Shown one piece after another: positions 28,720 through 38,422 of a stretch of DNA of 64,000 nt. Position 1 is the stretch's first letter. Every line of letters starts with the position of its first letter. The stretch lies in the NCBI RefSeq assembly GCF_006715765.1, contig NZ_VFNV01000001.1, positions 1,426,001-1,490,000 of the forward strand, in the 5' to 3' direction. The stretch is from Rarobacter incanus. Lineage in GTDB: Bacteria; Actinomycetota; Actinomycetes; Actinomycetales; Cellulomonadaceae. The position numbers and the translations under genes are program-made. The notes beneath the pieces were generated by a model. That model did no database searches. It had not been told where the DNA came from and saw only the letters and a list, made by a program, of their open reading frames with translations.

Positions 28720-28780
28720 TTCGCCTCCTTGGTGTCGGATTCGTCCCTTCCATTATGGGGACGAGCCCTCCGTCACTTCA

Positions 28781-28834
28781 TTGCAAAATACGCAACGGGC
28801 ATGCGAATAATGGCGATGGGCGCAAACAGTTTGC
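28781..28834. promoter_or_regulatory. Candidate Lrp/AsnC operators between rocD and asnC
   Basis: Two short palindromes lie in the 127-bp divergent gap: TTGC-N7-GCAA at 28781-28795 and GCAAAC-A-GTTTGC at 28822-28834. Their size and A/T-rich centres fit Lrp/AsnC sites. The second ends 13 bp before the asnC start, so autoregulation is plausible. The role is inferred. Confidence 0.5.
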
Positions 28835-28846
28835 TAATTTAACAAA

Positions 28847-29275
28847 GTGGACGCAATAGATCGCACAATCATTGAACTGCTTCGCGACGATTCCAGAACC
28901 GCGCTCGGGGTCATCGGAGCGCAGGTGGGACTCTCGGCTTCCGCGGTGAAGCGAAGGGTCGACCGGCTCCGAGAGCTCGGGATCATCCGCCGCTTCACCA
29001 TCGTGGTCGATGAGACCGCCGCCAACGCCTCGACCGAGGCCTACGTCGAGGTCTTCTGCCGCGGGACCGTCGCCCCCGCCATGCTCCGGACCATGCTGGA
29101 GCAGGTGCCCGAGGTCGTCTACGCCGGGACGGTCACGGGCGACGCCGATGCCGTGGCGCTGCTGCGGGCGCGCGATATCGCCGCTCTCGAACGGGCGCTC
29201 GAGCGAGTGCGGGCGATGCCGAACGTTGATCGCACGCGATCCGCTGTGGTCCTCACGCCGCTCGTTCAGAAATAG
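28847..29275 (+). CDS. Lrp/AsnC-family transcriptional regulator
   Basis: 142 aa, GTG start. N-terminal HTH: DAIDRTIIELLRDDSRTALG, then GLSASAVKRRVDRLRELGII. The C-terminal RAM/AsnC ligand domain has AYVEVFCRGTV, VPEVVYAGTVTGDADAVALL, ending at MPNVDRTRSAVVLTPL. These proteins bind amino acids and control nearby catabolic genes. It is divergent from rocD copy 2 and ddaH, so ornithine or arginine is the likely signal. Length is normal. Confidence 0.93.
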   Translation: MDAIDRTIIELLRDDSRTALGVIGAQVGLSASAVKRRVDRLRELGIIRRFTIVVDETAANASTEAYVEVFCRGTVAPAMLRTMLEQVPEVVYAGTVTGDADAVALLRARDIAALERALERVRAMPNVDRTRSAVVLTPLVQK

Positions 29276-29349
29276 CGCCAGTCGTCGGCTCGGCCGGACG
29301 CTCGGCCAGGCATTGGCTGGCGGCCGTTCGGCAGGGCCAGAAGCACGCG

Positions 29350-29387
29350 GGCAGGCCCCACCGCGCTTGCGGCGAGACCTGCCCGTC
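29350..29387. terminator. Bidirectional terminator hairpin
   Basis: CGGGCAGG (29350-29357) pairs with CCTGCCCG (29380-29387), with an inner CCGC/GCGG stem. It lies between the asnC-type gene and the convergent gene ending at 29405. Confidence 0.65.
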
Positions 29388-29404
29388 ATGAGGTTTGCGT
29401 CTGG

Positions 29405-29923
29405 TCAGCCCAGCAGGAATACCCGGGCGTTGTCCGCTTCGACCGTGGCGCCCAGAACGACTATTGCCTTAGTCTTCGCGGCAAGCGAAATAGGCAGATT
29501 GCCCTCGGCGAAGTCCTCTCCGCTGACGCGCTTGAGAACCTTGACGTTCAGCTTCTTGCCCTTGGCCGTGATGATGCGAACCTTCTGGCCCTTCTTCGCC
29601 TTCCACAGCTTCGCGGCCGACGCGTGGCCCTTCTTGATGCCAATCAGCAGGGGGAATCCCAACTCGTCGAATGCGCTGCCCTTGGCCTCGATGAAGGTGG
29701 ACTTCATCTTCCGGGCCTGCTTCACCGTCAGTTTCTCGGGGTTGGCACGACTCTTCGCCTTTACGACGATCGTTTTCGTCGTCTTCACTGCGGCTACAGC
29801 AGGTGCGGCAGATACGGCTGGAAGAGGAGCCGCCGGGGAAGCCTGGGCGATGGGGGCGACGCCGGCGGCGGCACCGCTCGAGAGTGCTACCGCGGTCAGG
29901 GCCGCGACGATCTTTTTGCGCAT
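29405..29923 (-). CDS. Small secreted basic protein, paralogue of the 58947-59477 product
   Basis: 172 aa. A clear signal peptide (MRKKIVAALTAVALSSGAA... ending AQASPA). The mature part is Lys/Val-rich. A block with PLLIGIKKGHASAAKLWKA, KKGQKVRIITAKGKKLNVKV and a final IVVLG matches in order the block PIVIGVKEGPRSAAQAWKLK, QRVNVKL...KLRVIKV and LIIGV of the protein at 58947. The two form a family of unknown function. There is no catalytic signature. The gene converges with asnC. Confidence 0.65.
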   Translation of the reverse strand: MRKKIVAALTAVALSSGAAAGVAPIAQASPAAPLPAVSAAPAVAAVKTTKTIVVKAKSRANPEKLTVKQARKMKSTFIEAKGSAFDELGFPLLIGIKKGHASAAKLWKAKKGQKVRIITAKGKKLNVKVLKRVSGEDFAEGNLPISLAAKTKAIVVLGATVEADNARVFLLG

Positions 29924-30118
29924 GAGTGCGAGGTCTCCATTCAGACGTGAAATGCCGATGTCACATGACCATACTTGCGTCTAGGGACAAGCCAATAGAA
30001 TACCGGCCACAGCTGGCGCTCAGATGGGACTTGTTCAGCCTCCGCCCCACGCCTAGTGCGACAACCTCCAGACAACCTCAGCCGCTCGTTTGTCAGAGCG
30101 TGTGCGTAGGGTTGGCAT

Positions 30119-33100
30119 GTGACGTTCTCGCGCGCGACGCAAGCCTGGCTCGATGCCTCCTTCGACGCGCCCACACCGGCCCAGCGCGACGCGTGGCAGG
30201 CGATCGGCCAGGGCAATCACACGCTCGTCGTCGCGCCCACCGGCTCGGGGAAGACGCTCGCAGCGTTCCTGTGGGCAATCGACCAGCACCTCCAGGTCGC
30301 GCATCCGGCTTCCCCCGGCGTTTCCGGACCAGCCCCGCAGATCCTCTACGTCTCCCCCCTCAAGGCGCTCGCCAGCGACGTTGAGCGCAACCTGCGTGCC
30401 CCGCTGACTGGAATCAGCCAGCGGGCGCACCGCCTGGGTATCTCCATGCCGCCGGTGTCGGTGGGCGTGCGCACCGGCGATACGTCCCAGCGTGACCGGC
30501 AAAGAATGACCAAGGATCCCCCGGACATAGTCATAACCACGCCCGAATCGCTGTATCTAATGCTCACCTCGTCCGCGAGCGCGGCGCTGGAACGCGTGGG
30601 CACGATCATTATTGACGAGATCCACGCGATCGCGGGGACCAAGCGCGGCGCGCATCTGGCCGTCAGCCTCGAAAGACTCGATGCACTGCTCCCGCAACCG
30701 GCGCAGCGGGTTGGCCTGTCGGCCACGGTCACCCCCGCCGACCGGGTGGCGGATTTCCTGGCGGGGAGGCGCGCGCCCGACGCGGGCGGGCGCGCGGTGC
30801 GCATCGTGCAGCCGCCGAGCACCAAAGTGATCGATCTGGGGATTCAGTTCGACCTGCCCACCGTGGGTGAAGGCGGGATGGAGGATGAGCGGGCCTCGTC
30901 CTCGATATGGCCGCAGGTCGAGGGGCGGATCGTTGACCTGATCGAACAGAATCGGTCAACGCTAGTGTTCGTGAATTCGCGCCGAACCGCGGAAAAGCTC
31001 ACGGCGCGGCTCAACGAGGAATGGGCGCGGCGCCACGGGGCAACGAATGCGTTGGGTGATGGCGTCCTGGCGGATACATCGAAGTGGCCCGCCGAGATCA
31101 CGGCGCAGGCGGGCGCGGCGCTTGGCATCGAACCGGTGATCGCCCGCGCCCACCACGGGTCGATGAGCCGGGCCGAACGCACGTCAATCGAGGATGCGCT
31201 GAAGGCGGGAAGGCTACCCGCAGTGGTCGCGACTTCATCGCTCGAATTGGGCATCGATATGGGGGCGATCGATCTGGTCATTCAGGTCGGGGCGCCCCCG
31301 TCGGTTGCCGCGGGGCTGCAGCGGGTGGGCCGCGCTGGGCACCAGGTCGGGCAGGTTTCGCGCGGGGTGATGTTGCCGCTGTATCCGGGCGAATTGGTGG
31401 CGGCGGTTGTGAGCGCCCAGGGGATGCGCGATGGGGACATCGAGCCCGTCCGCGAGCTCACCAACCCGCTGGACGTGTTGGCCCAGCAGATCATCGCGGC
31501 GGTGGCCGTAGCCGACTGGCACGAACAGGACCTCTTGGCTCTGGTGCGGCGGGCTGCCCCGTTCGCGACCCTAGGTGATGCGACCTGGGCGGCGGTGCTC
31601 GACATGCTGGCGGGGCGCTACCCGTCGCAGGATTTTGCCGATCTGCGCCCGCGCATAGCGTGGGATAGGGCCACCGGCATGCTCAAGGGGAGGCCCGGGG
31701 CGGCGCTGATGGCGGTGACCTCGGGTGGCACGATTCCCGACCGCGGACTGTATCCGGTGGTGTTGGCCGGTTCCGACGGCTCCAAGGCTTCGAATCGTGT
31801 CGGCGAATTGGACGAGGAGATGGTCTTCGAATCGCGGGTGGGCGATGCCATTACCCTCGGGTCGTCAACGTGGCGGATCGCCGAAATCACGCCCCAGCAG
31901 GTCATTGTGACCCCGGCACCGGGGCAACCGGGGCGGCTGCCGTTTTGGAAGGGCGATGGGCCGGGCCGCCCATTTCAGTTGGGGGCGGCGATGGGCGCCT
32001 TCACCCGCCAATTCGATGCGCGCCGCCGCTCCGATGGGGCAGCCGCGCACGCGCAACTGCTCGCACTGGGCCTCAACGCGGGGGCGGCCAATGCCTTAAT
32101 CGATTTGCTGCGTGAACAGTACGCGGCCACGGGCCGTGTCCCCGATGACAAGTGCCTGGTGATCGAGCGATTCACCGACGAGCTGGGTGACTGGCGCATT
32201 GTCGTCCATTCGCCCTTCGGGGCGCGGGTGCACGCGCCGTGGGCGCTGGTCCTGAGCGGACGCATCCGGGAGATGTATGGCCTGGATGCTTCCGTGTCCT
32301 ATACGGACGACGGGCTGGTCCTGCGGATGCCACCCAGTGGAGACAGCCTCGACGCGGGCATGCCCGCCGCCGATCTTGTGATTGACCCCGCCGACGTACT
32401 GGCAGCGATCCAGGCGGAAATAACCGGTTCCGCGATGTTCGCGACCCGGTTCCGCGAGGCTTCCGCGCGCGCACTGTTGTTAGCCAAGCGCAAGCCGGGG
32501 CTCCGCCAGCCGCTGTGGCAGCAGCGGCACCGCGCGGCGCAGCTCCTGGCCGTCGCCGCCCAGTTCCCGGATTTTCCGATAGTGATCGAGGCCGTCCGCG
32601 AATGCCTGCAAGACGACTTTGACGTGCCCTCGCTGCTGGCTTTGATGACGGCCATCGATTCCGGCAGGATCCGGATTGTTGAGGTAACAACGTCGGCGCC
32701 CTCACCCTACGCACGCTCGCTGCTGATGAGCTACACGGCGCAGTTCATGTACGACTCCGACGCACCCCTGGCGGAGCGCCGAGCGGTGGCGTTGAGTTTA
32801 GATCCGGTACTGCTTGCCGAGATTCTTGGATCGCATGCCGCCCCCGATCTTGCGGATCTGTTGGATGCGGATGCGATTGCGCAGGTCAGCGCCGACGTGG
32901 AATGGACTTCTGCGGATCGGCGCGTCGCGCGGGTGGATCACTTATGGGAGCTCTTGCGCACACACGGGCCCCTGACCATGGCGCAAATCATGGCGCGTGC
33001 AACGTTGAGCGGCCCTGACGTGCGCGATTGGCTCGCGGATAACGAGTTGCGACAGGTCATCCGCGTCGCACGCCCCCATGGCGGCGAGTGGTGGGCGGCG

Positions 33101-35212
33101 GCGGAGGACGCCGGGCGACTACGCGACGCTCTCGGCGTGCCACCCCCGGCGGGGGTTCCCTCCGCATTCTTGGAGCCGGCAGCCGATCCCCTGGGTGATT
33201 TGGTGCGCAGATTCGCGCGCACCCACGGGCCGTTTACCGCGGCTGAGCTGGCAGCGGACCTTTGCCTTTCAAGCGGCATGGCGACCGAGGTCATCCGCCG
33301 GTTAACCTCTGCGGGCCACCTGGTAGCCGGCCCCACGCGAAGCCTCCGCGGCGACCCAACCGGCGGCCCCGCGGGCCCAACCGGCGCCGACGCCCGGGCA
33401 TCGACCGGGGTGCTGCCTCCGCCTGCTTCCGGCACCGCCACCGTTGTCGACGCCGACGTCTTGCGCCGCATCCGCAGGCGCAGTTTGGCGAGCCTGCGCG
33501 GGCAGGTCGAGGCCGTTTCCCCCAACGCCCTGGCCAGGTTCGTTCCTGCCTGGCAAAGGCTGGGCCATACGGCGTGGCGACGCGGGGACGAAGGTCAGTT
33601 ATCACCCGAACGGGTCCGGCCCGACCTACAGGGCGTCGATGGCTTGTTGACGGCAATCGAACAACTGGCCGGCGCCCGCTTTCCCGCCTCCGCCCTCGAA
33701 TCGTGGATCCTGCCGTCGCGCGTATCCGACTACCGGCCGGAGTTTTTGGACGAGCTTTCCGCCCGCGGCGAGATTCTCTGGTGTGGGCATCAGTCGCTCC
33801 CCGGGGCGCGCGGGGACGGCGTGATTTCGTTGCATCTGGCCGAAACGGCCGCGCTCACCCTGCCACCACACGGCAACGACGCCCGGCCCACACCCGACAC
33901 CGCAGCCGCGCCCACACCCGACACCACAGCCGCACCCACCCGGCCCACACCCGACACCGCAGCCGCGCCCACCGCGCCCACACCCGACACCACAGCCGCA
34001 GCACCGCCAAACCCCACCTCCCCGCCAGTGCCCACGTCCCCGGATCTCGCCGCGGTGCTCTTGACTACCCTTCGCACCGGGGGTCAGTTCTTCGACCACC
34101 TCCTGACGGCAACACGCGCCCCCGCTGACGCGGTGGCGGCCGCGCTCTGGGAACTTGCTTGGCGGGGGCTGATCACGTCCGATTCCTTCGGTTCCCTACG
34201 CCACATGGTGGGGGCCCGCGGCGGCGCGCACCGCGCCAAACGATCCCCCGGGAGGGCCCGCCCCGGCCGCGGCCTGCGGGGCCTGCGTGCGTTGGCGCAC
34301 TCTCTCCAGGCCCCCACCTCGTTGGATCCACGCCCGCCAACCGACGAAACGCATTTCGCCCCGACCATGAGAGCTGACGGCAAACACGCGCTGCGCGACA
34401 TAGCAGCGGCCCGCGCGGGTGGCCGCTGGTCAACACTGTGCGCAGATTCCGAAACAGGCGCCGCGGCCCCGCCCGACGCAGCATCCACCGATGCAACGCT
34501 GCGCGCCCATGCGGATGTCACGGTTCTATTGCAGCGCTACGGTGTCGTGCCCCGGACGCCCGGCCTCGCGGATCAGATCGTAACACCCGCCGCCACGATG
34601 TACCGGGTGCTGTCCGACATGGAAGCCCAGGGCCACGTGCGGCGCGGCTATTTCGTGGAAGGGTTGGGCGGTGCCCAGTTTGCGTTGCCCGGAGTAGTGG
34701 ACGAACTGCGGACGTTTTCAGCGGAGCCCTCGTCCCCCCAAACGACAGTGTTGGCCGCGACCGATCCCGCAAATCCCTACGGCATCATGCTGGATTGGCC
34801 CCCGGCTGCGGATGACAAACACCGGCCCGGCAGGCGAGCGGGCGCCGTCGTCGTCCTGGTCGATGGGAGATTGGCGCTGTACTTGGAACGCGGCGGGCGG
34901 ACCTTGCTTGCGTTCTCGAACAATGCATCCGAATTCGACGAAGCCATCGGTCGGGATCCGCGATCCGAGCGGCCGGGTGATCTTGAAGTCGCCGCGAACG
35001 CGCTGCTGGCTGCCGTGCGGTCGGGGATCGTTTCACGTGCAACGGTCCGCACGATCAACGCTACGCCCGCGCTCGAATCCGTCTCCCGCGCGCGTAGCCA
35101 CCATCCCAATAACGAGGACGCCGCGACCGAAGTGGTGAACTATCTCCTTAGCGCCGGGGCCGCGGTCAGTGCCCAGGGCTTACTATTGGAGGCCCCCCAT
35201 GCCCGAAGGTGA
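30119..35212 (+). CDS. lhr: Lhr-type ATP-dependent DNA helicase
   Basis: 1697 aa, the long actinobacterial form. Superfamily 2 motifs: APTGSGKT with K45, STPESLY-type motif TTPESLYLMLTS, DEIH at 166-169, the SAT motif LSATVTP, and motif VI QRVGRAGHQVG. The long C-terminal Lhr-CTD part contains a Pro/Thr/Ala-rich repeat linker at about 33880-34040 (units like TPDTAAAP). Lhr unwinds forked DNA and RNA:DNA hybrids and is tied to repair. A TAGGGT -10 lies six bases before the GTG, so the mRNA is probably leaderless. nei2 overlaps its end. A remnant of a second copy's 5' end is at 16488. Confidence 0.95.
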   Translation: MTFSRATQAWLDASFDAPTPAQRDAWQAIGQGNHTLVVAPTGSGKTLAAFLWAIDQHLQVAHPASPGVSGPAPQILYVSPLKALASDVERNLRAPLTGISQRAHRLGISMPPVSVGVRTGDTSQRDRQRMTKDPPDIVITTPESLYLMLTSSASAALERVGTIIIDEIHAIAGTKRGAHLAVSLERLDALLPQPAQRVGLSATVTPADRVADFLAGRRAPDAGGRAVRIVQPPSTKVIDLGIQFDLPTVGEGGMEDERASSSIWPQVEGRIVDLIEQNRSTLVFVNSRRTAEKLTARLNEEWARRHGATNALGDGVLADTSKWPAEITAQAGAALGIEPVIARAHHGSMSRAERTSIEDALKAGRLPAVVATSSLELGIDMGAIDLVIQVGAPPSVAAGLQRVGRAGHQVGQVSRGVMLPLYPGELVAAVVSAQGMRDGDIEPVRELTNPLDVLAQQIIAAVAVADWHEQDLLALVRRAAPFATLGDATWAAVLDMLAGRYPSQDFADLRPRIAWDRATGMLKGRPGAALMAVTSGGTIPDRGLYPVVLAGSDGSKASNRVGELDEEMVFESRVGDAITLGSSTWRIAEITPQQVIVTPAPGQPGRLPFWKGDGPGRPFQLGAAMGAFTRQFDARRRSDGAAAHAQLLALGLNAGAANALIDLLREQYAATGRVPDDKCLVIERFTDELGDWRIVVHSPFGARVHAPWALVLSGRIREMYGLDASVSYTDDGLVLRMPPSGDSLDAGMPAADLVIDPADVLAAIQAEITGSAMFATRFREASARALLLAKRKPGLRQPLWQQRHRAAQLLAVAAQFPDFPIVIEAVRECLQDDFDVPSLLALMTAIDSGRIRIVEVTTSAPSPYARSLLMSYTAQFMYDSDAPLAERRAVALSLDPVLLAEILGSHAAPDLADLLDADAIAQVSADVEWTSADRRVARVDHLWELLRTHGPLTMAQIMARATLSGPDVRDWLADNELRQVIRVARPHGGEWWAAAEDAGRLRDALGVPPPAGVPSAFLEPAADPLGDLVRRFARTHGPFTAAELAADLCLSSGMATEVIRRLTSAGHLVAGPTRSLRGDPTGGPAGPTGADARASTGVLPPPASGTATVVDADVLRRIRRRSLASLRGQVEAVSPNALARFVPAWQRLGHTAWRRGDEGQLSPERVRPDLQGVDGLLTAIEQLAGARFPASALESWILPSRVSDYRPEFLDELSARGEILWCGHQSLPGARGDGVISLHLAETAALTLPPHGNDARPTPDTAAAPTPDTTAAPTRPTPDTAAAPTAPTPDTTAAAPPNPTSPPVPTSPDLAAVLLTTLRTGGQFFDHLLTATRAPADAVAAALWELAWRGLITSDSFGSLRHMVGARGGAHRAKRSPGRARPGRGLRGLRALAHSLQAPTSLDPRPPTDETHFAPTMRADGKHALRDIAAARAGGRWSTLCADSETGAAAPPDAASTDATLRAHADVTVLLQRYGVVPRTPGLADQIVTPAATMYRVLSDMEAQGHVRRGYFVEGLGGAQFALPGVVDELRTFSAEPSSPQTTVLAATDPANPYGIMLDWPPAADDKHRPGRRAGAVVVLVDGRLALYLERGGRTLLAFSNNASEFDEAIGRDPRSERPGDLEVAANALLAAVRSGIVSRATVRTINATPALESVSRARSHHPNNEDAATEVVNYLLSAGAAVSAQGLLLEAPHARR

Positions 35213-36032
35213 CGTATTGGCGCGATGCGCGCAGACGCTGGGGCAGGCGCTCGACGGGACTCGATTGACGACAGCGCAGTTGCGCTGGCCGAACGTGGAC
35301 CCGGGCGCACTAGTCGGGCAGACAGTAACGCAGACCCTTTCTTACGGCAAGAACCTCTTTCAGCGGACCGGTGACGGGTGGACGCTGCACACGCATCTGC
35401 GGATGGACGGAGCGTGGAGAACCGCCCCCGCAGGATCGCCCGCGGCGGCGCGATTGGCGCGAACTCCCCACGCACGGGTGTTGCTGGGCAACGATGCGAC
35501 GCTGTGCGTGGGGCTCGATATCGGCATGGTCAACCTGGTGCGAACCCGCGATGAGCACACGATCGTGGACCGCCTGGGGCCCGACCTACTCGCCGCGGAT
35601 TTCGAGGGTGGCAACGCCCGCGGCGGGCTTCATGCGGGTGCGACGCCCACTCCAACCGGGCTACAGAAAGCGGTGTCCAACGCGCAGGCCGATCCGTCGC
35701 GCCCGATCTGCGAGGTCTTGCTCGATCAGCGAGTCGTCGCCGGGATCGGAACGATTTACATGGCCGAGTCGTTGTTCGCTTTGCGAATTTGGCCCTGGAC
35801 GCCCGTGGCGCAACTCGCCGGGGAGGATATTGCAAACCTACTACTGGCCGCGCGCAGGCTGATGCAACGCGTTGTGGTCGGCGGCTTCGGCGCGCGCACC
35901 AGCCACGCGCACGCCCGCCGCGGCAAGCCATGCCACCGCTGCGGAACTCCGATCGCGCGCGGCACGGCCAACGCCCTACCGTACGAACGTCCCGTTTTCT
36001 ACTGCCCTCACTGCCAACCGGAGCCGCGATAG
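35199..36032 (+). CDS. nei2: Fpg/Nei-family DNA glycosylase (Nei2 type)
   Basis: 277 aa from ATG 35199, which overlaps the end of lhr by 14 bp with TGGAGG upstream; this suggests translational coupling. The start is fixed by chemistry: the mature protein must begin with Pro2-Glu3 (MPEGDVLARCAQ), the catalytic pair. The helix-two-turn-helix region has VLLDQRVVAGIGTIYMAE. The C-terminal zinc finger is PCHRCGTPI...FYCPHC. It removes oxidised bases and nicks the site. The lhr-nei2 pair is a known actinobacterial arrangement, and it suggests joint work in repair. Confidence 0.93.
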   Translation: MPEGDVLARCAQTLGQALDGTRLTTAQLRWPNVDPGALVGQTVTQTLSYGKNLFQRTGDGWTLHTHLRMDGAWRTAPAGSPAAARLARTPHARVLLGNDATLCVGLDIGMVNLVRTRDEHTIVDRLGPDLLAADFEGGNARGGLHAGATPTPTGLQKAVSNAQADPSRPICEVLLDQRVVAGIGTIYMAESLFALRIWPWTPVAQLAGEDIANLLLAARRLMQRVVVGGFGARTSHAHARRGKPCHRCGTPIARGTANALPYERPVFYCPHCQPEPR

Positions 36033-36132
36033 AGTTCCCACCCAACCCGCGCCGCGCCCCAACATCGGCCCCTACCCGCGTCGCGCCCCAGCATCGACCC
36101 CTAACCGCCCCGATCAGCGCGACAATGGATGA

Positions 36133-38181
36133 GTGACCGCCTACGATTCCACGAACCCCCTGCTCGCCCCATCCGCCCTGCCGTACCAGATTCCTAACTT
36201 CCGACGCATCACGGCGGACCACTATCTCCCCGCTCTTCGCGCCGCCTTGGCGCAGCAGGCAGCGACGGTTGCGGCGATCGGCGCTGAGACACGGCCCCCA
36301 ACGACGGCCAATGTCCTGGACCCGTGGGAACGTTCGGTGGCAGCGGTCAACGCGGTGACGCACCCGCTCTTCAACCAGGTTTCAGCGGATGGAACCGCGG
36401 CGTTTCAGGCCGTGAACCTGCAAGCCTCCCCGCTGCTGGCTTCGCATCACGACGACATTTTCATGAACCGAGCTTTCCTTGCGCGCCTCAAGGGCTTGGC
36501 GGCCAATCAGCGGGATCTTTCGCCAGAACAGTCGCACAGGATCGCCGAAATGATCCGCGACTTCACGCGGGCGGGCGCCGATTTGCCGACACCGGAGCAG
36601 GCACAGCTACGCGAGCTCAATACCCGCATCAACGAACTACAGACCGCGTTCGAGCAGGCCGTTCTGGAGGCGGGGAACGCGGCAGCGGTGACAGTCGCGG
36701 ATCGCGCCGCCCTGGCGGGACTGCCGGATGACGCCGCCGACGCTCTCGCCACTGCGGACGGTTACGCGATCGACATCAAACTCCCCACGGCGCAGTTGAT
36801 CTTGGAGTCCCTGGATGACCGCGATCTGCGCGAGAGGGTGCAAAAAGCATCGGAAGGACGAGCGCTCCGTCCCCCGCACGACACTCGTCCGCTCGTGGCC
36901 GAGTTGGCCGCGCTACGCGCCCGCCGGGCACGCCTTCTGGGGTTCCCCAACCACGCGGCTTACGTTGCGCAGGGGGAAACGGCGGGGACCACCAAACGCA
37001 TCGACGGACTGCTTTCGGAACTAACCCCGCGGGCTGTCGCGAATGCTCGCCTGGAAGGCGCCGCCCTGCAACAACGCCTCGACGCGGAAGACCCCGGCGC
37101 GCAGTTGCGCTCTTCCGATTGGCTCCACACGGCCGCCAAGCTGCGCGCCGACACGTTCGGATTCGACATGAATCAGGTCCGCCCGTACCTGGAACTCGAA
37201 ACCGTGGTGCGCGACGGAGTGTTCTTCGCCGCGAGCGAACTGTTCGGCATCTCGTTCGCGCCGCGACCCGACATCGTCGCATACCATCCGGATGTCCGGG
37301 TCTTCGAGGTTTTCGACCAGCCTGAACCCGGAGCCCGGAACAGCGGCATCGGCCTGTACTTGGCCGATTGGTTTACGCGCGACACCAAGGCCGGCGGGGC
37401 GTGGATGAACACGTTGGTCGATCAAAATCACCTGCTCGGGCAGCGTTCCGTGGTAGTCAACAACCTGAACATCAACAAGCCCGCCCCCGGTGAACCGGCG
37501 CTGCTGCGCTGGGACGAGGTAATCACGCTATTTCACGAATTCGGTCACGCTTTGCATGCCCTCTTCTCGGATGTGACGTATCCGAGCAGTTCGGGAACCA
37601 ACGTGCCGCGGGACTTCGTGGAGTACCCCTCGCAGGTCAACGAGATGTGGGCGTGGGAACCGCGGGTGCTCGCCAATTTTGCGCGCCATTACAAGACGGG
37701 CGAGCCCCTAGACCCCGCCATCGTCGACAAGATTCTCGCCGCAAGGCAGTTTGGCGAGGGCTTTGCCACCACCGAATACCTGGCCGCCGCGGTGCTCGAT
37801 CAGGCGTGGCACCGCTTGGGTCCGAACGAGGTCCCCGCCGACCCCGCAGGCGTCACCGATTTTGAGGAGTCGGCGCTGACCGACGCGGGCTTCGACTACC
37901 CGTTGGTTCCGCCGCGGTACCGCTCCACCTACTTCAAGCACATCTTTGCGGGCGGCTATTCGGCGGCGTACTACGCCTACATCTTTTCGGAGGTGCTGGA
38001 CGCTGACACCGTGGCCTGGTATGCCGAGAATGGCGGCCTGACCCGCGCTAACGGCGAGAGGTTCCGCCGCGAGGTGCTCGCGCCCGGCGGCAGCGGCAAC
38101 CCGCTGTCCGGATTCGAATCCCTGCGCGGTCGCCCGGCCCGCGTGGACGCGCTTCTGCGGCGGCGCGGTCTTACCGGCTAA
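36133..38181 (+). CDS. M3-family zinc oligopeptidase (peptidyl-dipeptidase Dcp / oligopeptidase A type)
   Basis: 682 aa, GTG start. The zinc site is HEFGH (468-472) in LFHEFGHALHALFSD, followed by the downstream Glu region EYPSQVNEMWAWEP. The N-terminal half is helical (LPYQIPNFRRITADHYLPA). The C-terminus has FAGGYSAAYYAYIFSEVLDAD and PGGSGNPLSGFESLRGRP, typical of Dcp/OpdA. These cytosolic enzymes cut short peptides. No signal peptide is present. The gene stands alone between nei2 and nrdD. Confidence 0.93.
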   Translation: MTAYDSTNPLLAPSALPYQIPNFRRITADHYLPALRAALAQQAATVAAIGAETRPPTTANVLDPWERSVAAVNAVTHPLFNQVSADGTAAFQAVNLQASPLLASHHDDIFMNRAFLARLKGLAANQRDLSPEQSHRIAEMIRDFTRAGADLPTPEQAQLRELNTRINELQTAFEQAVLEAGNAAAVTVADRAALAGLPDDAADALATADGYAIDIKLPTAQLILESLDDRDLRERVQKASEGRALRPPHDTRPLVAELAALRARRARLLGFPNHAAYVAQGETAGTTKRIDGLLSELTPRAVANARLEGAALQQRLDAEDPGAQLRSSDWLHTAAKLRADTFGFDMNQVRPYLELETVVRDGVFFAASELFGISFAPRPDIVAYHPDVRVFEVFDQPEPGARNSGIGLYLADWFTRDTKAGGAWMNTLVDQNHLLGQRSVVVNNLNINKPAPGEPALLRWDEVITLFHEFGHALHALFSDVTYPSSSGTNVPRDFVEYPSQVNEMWAWEPRVLANFARHYKTGEPLDPAIVDKILAARQFGEGFATTEYLAAAVLDQAWHRLGPNEVPADPAGVTDFEESALTDAGFDYPLVPPRYRSTYFKHIFAGGYSAAYYAYIFSEVLDADTVAWYAENGGLTRANGERFRREVLAPGGSGNPLSGFESLRGRPARVDALLRRRGLTG

Positions 38182-38189
38182 GCGCGCGC

Positions 38190-38300
38190 GGGGCCCCGCG
38201 CGACCGCGCAACCCCCGCGCAACCCCCGCGCACACCCCAACCCCCGGCGACCGGGCGCAACCCCCGCGCACACCCCAACCCCCGGCAACCGGGCGCGACA
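38190..38300. repeat. GC-rich tandem repeats after the peptidase gene
   Basis: The 317-bp gap before nrdD starts with repeated CGCAACCCCCGCG and CACACCCCAACCCCCGGC blocks; the ~45-bp unit GGGCGCAACCCCCGCGCACA... occurs about twice (38215-38290). The rest of the gap holds the nrdD control region. No gene is seen. Confidence 0.75.
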
Positions 38301-38422
38301 CGCGGCGCGGAAATTCATCCTTCCACCCCGCCCGCCGCACAATTTCGCCGCTGCGGCGCACCCCCATGACCTTCGTCCCATTGCGACAGGGGTGCCACTA
38401 AATCTAGGGTTACAAGCATGTA

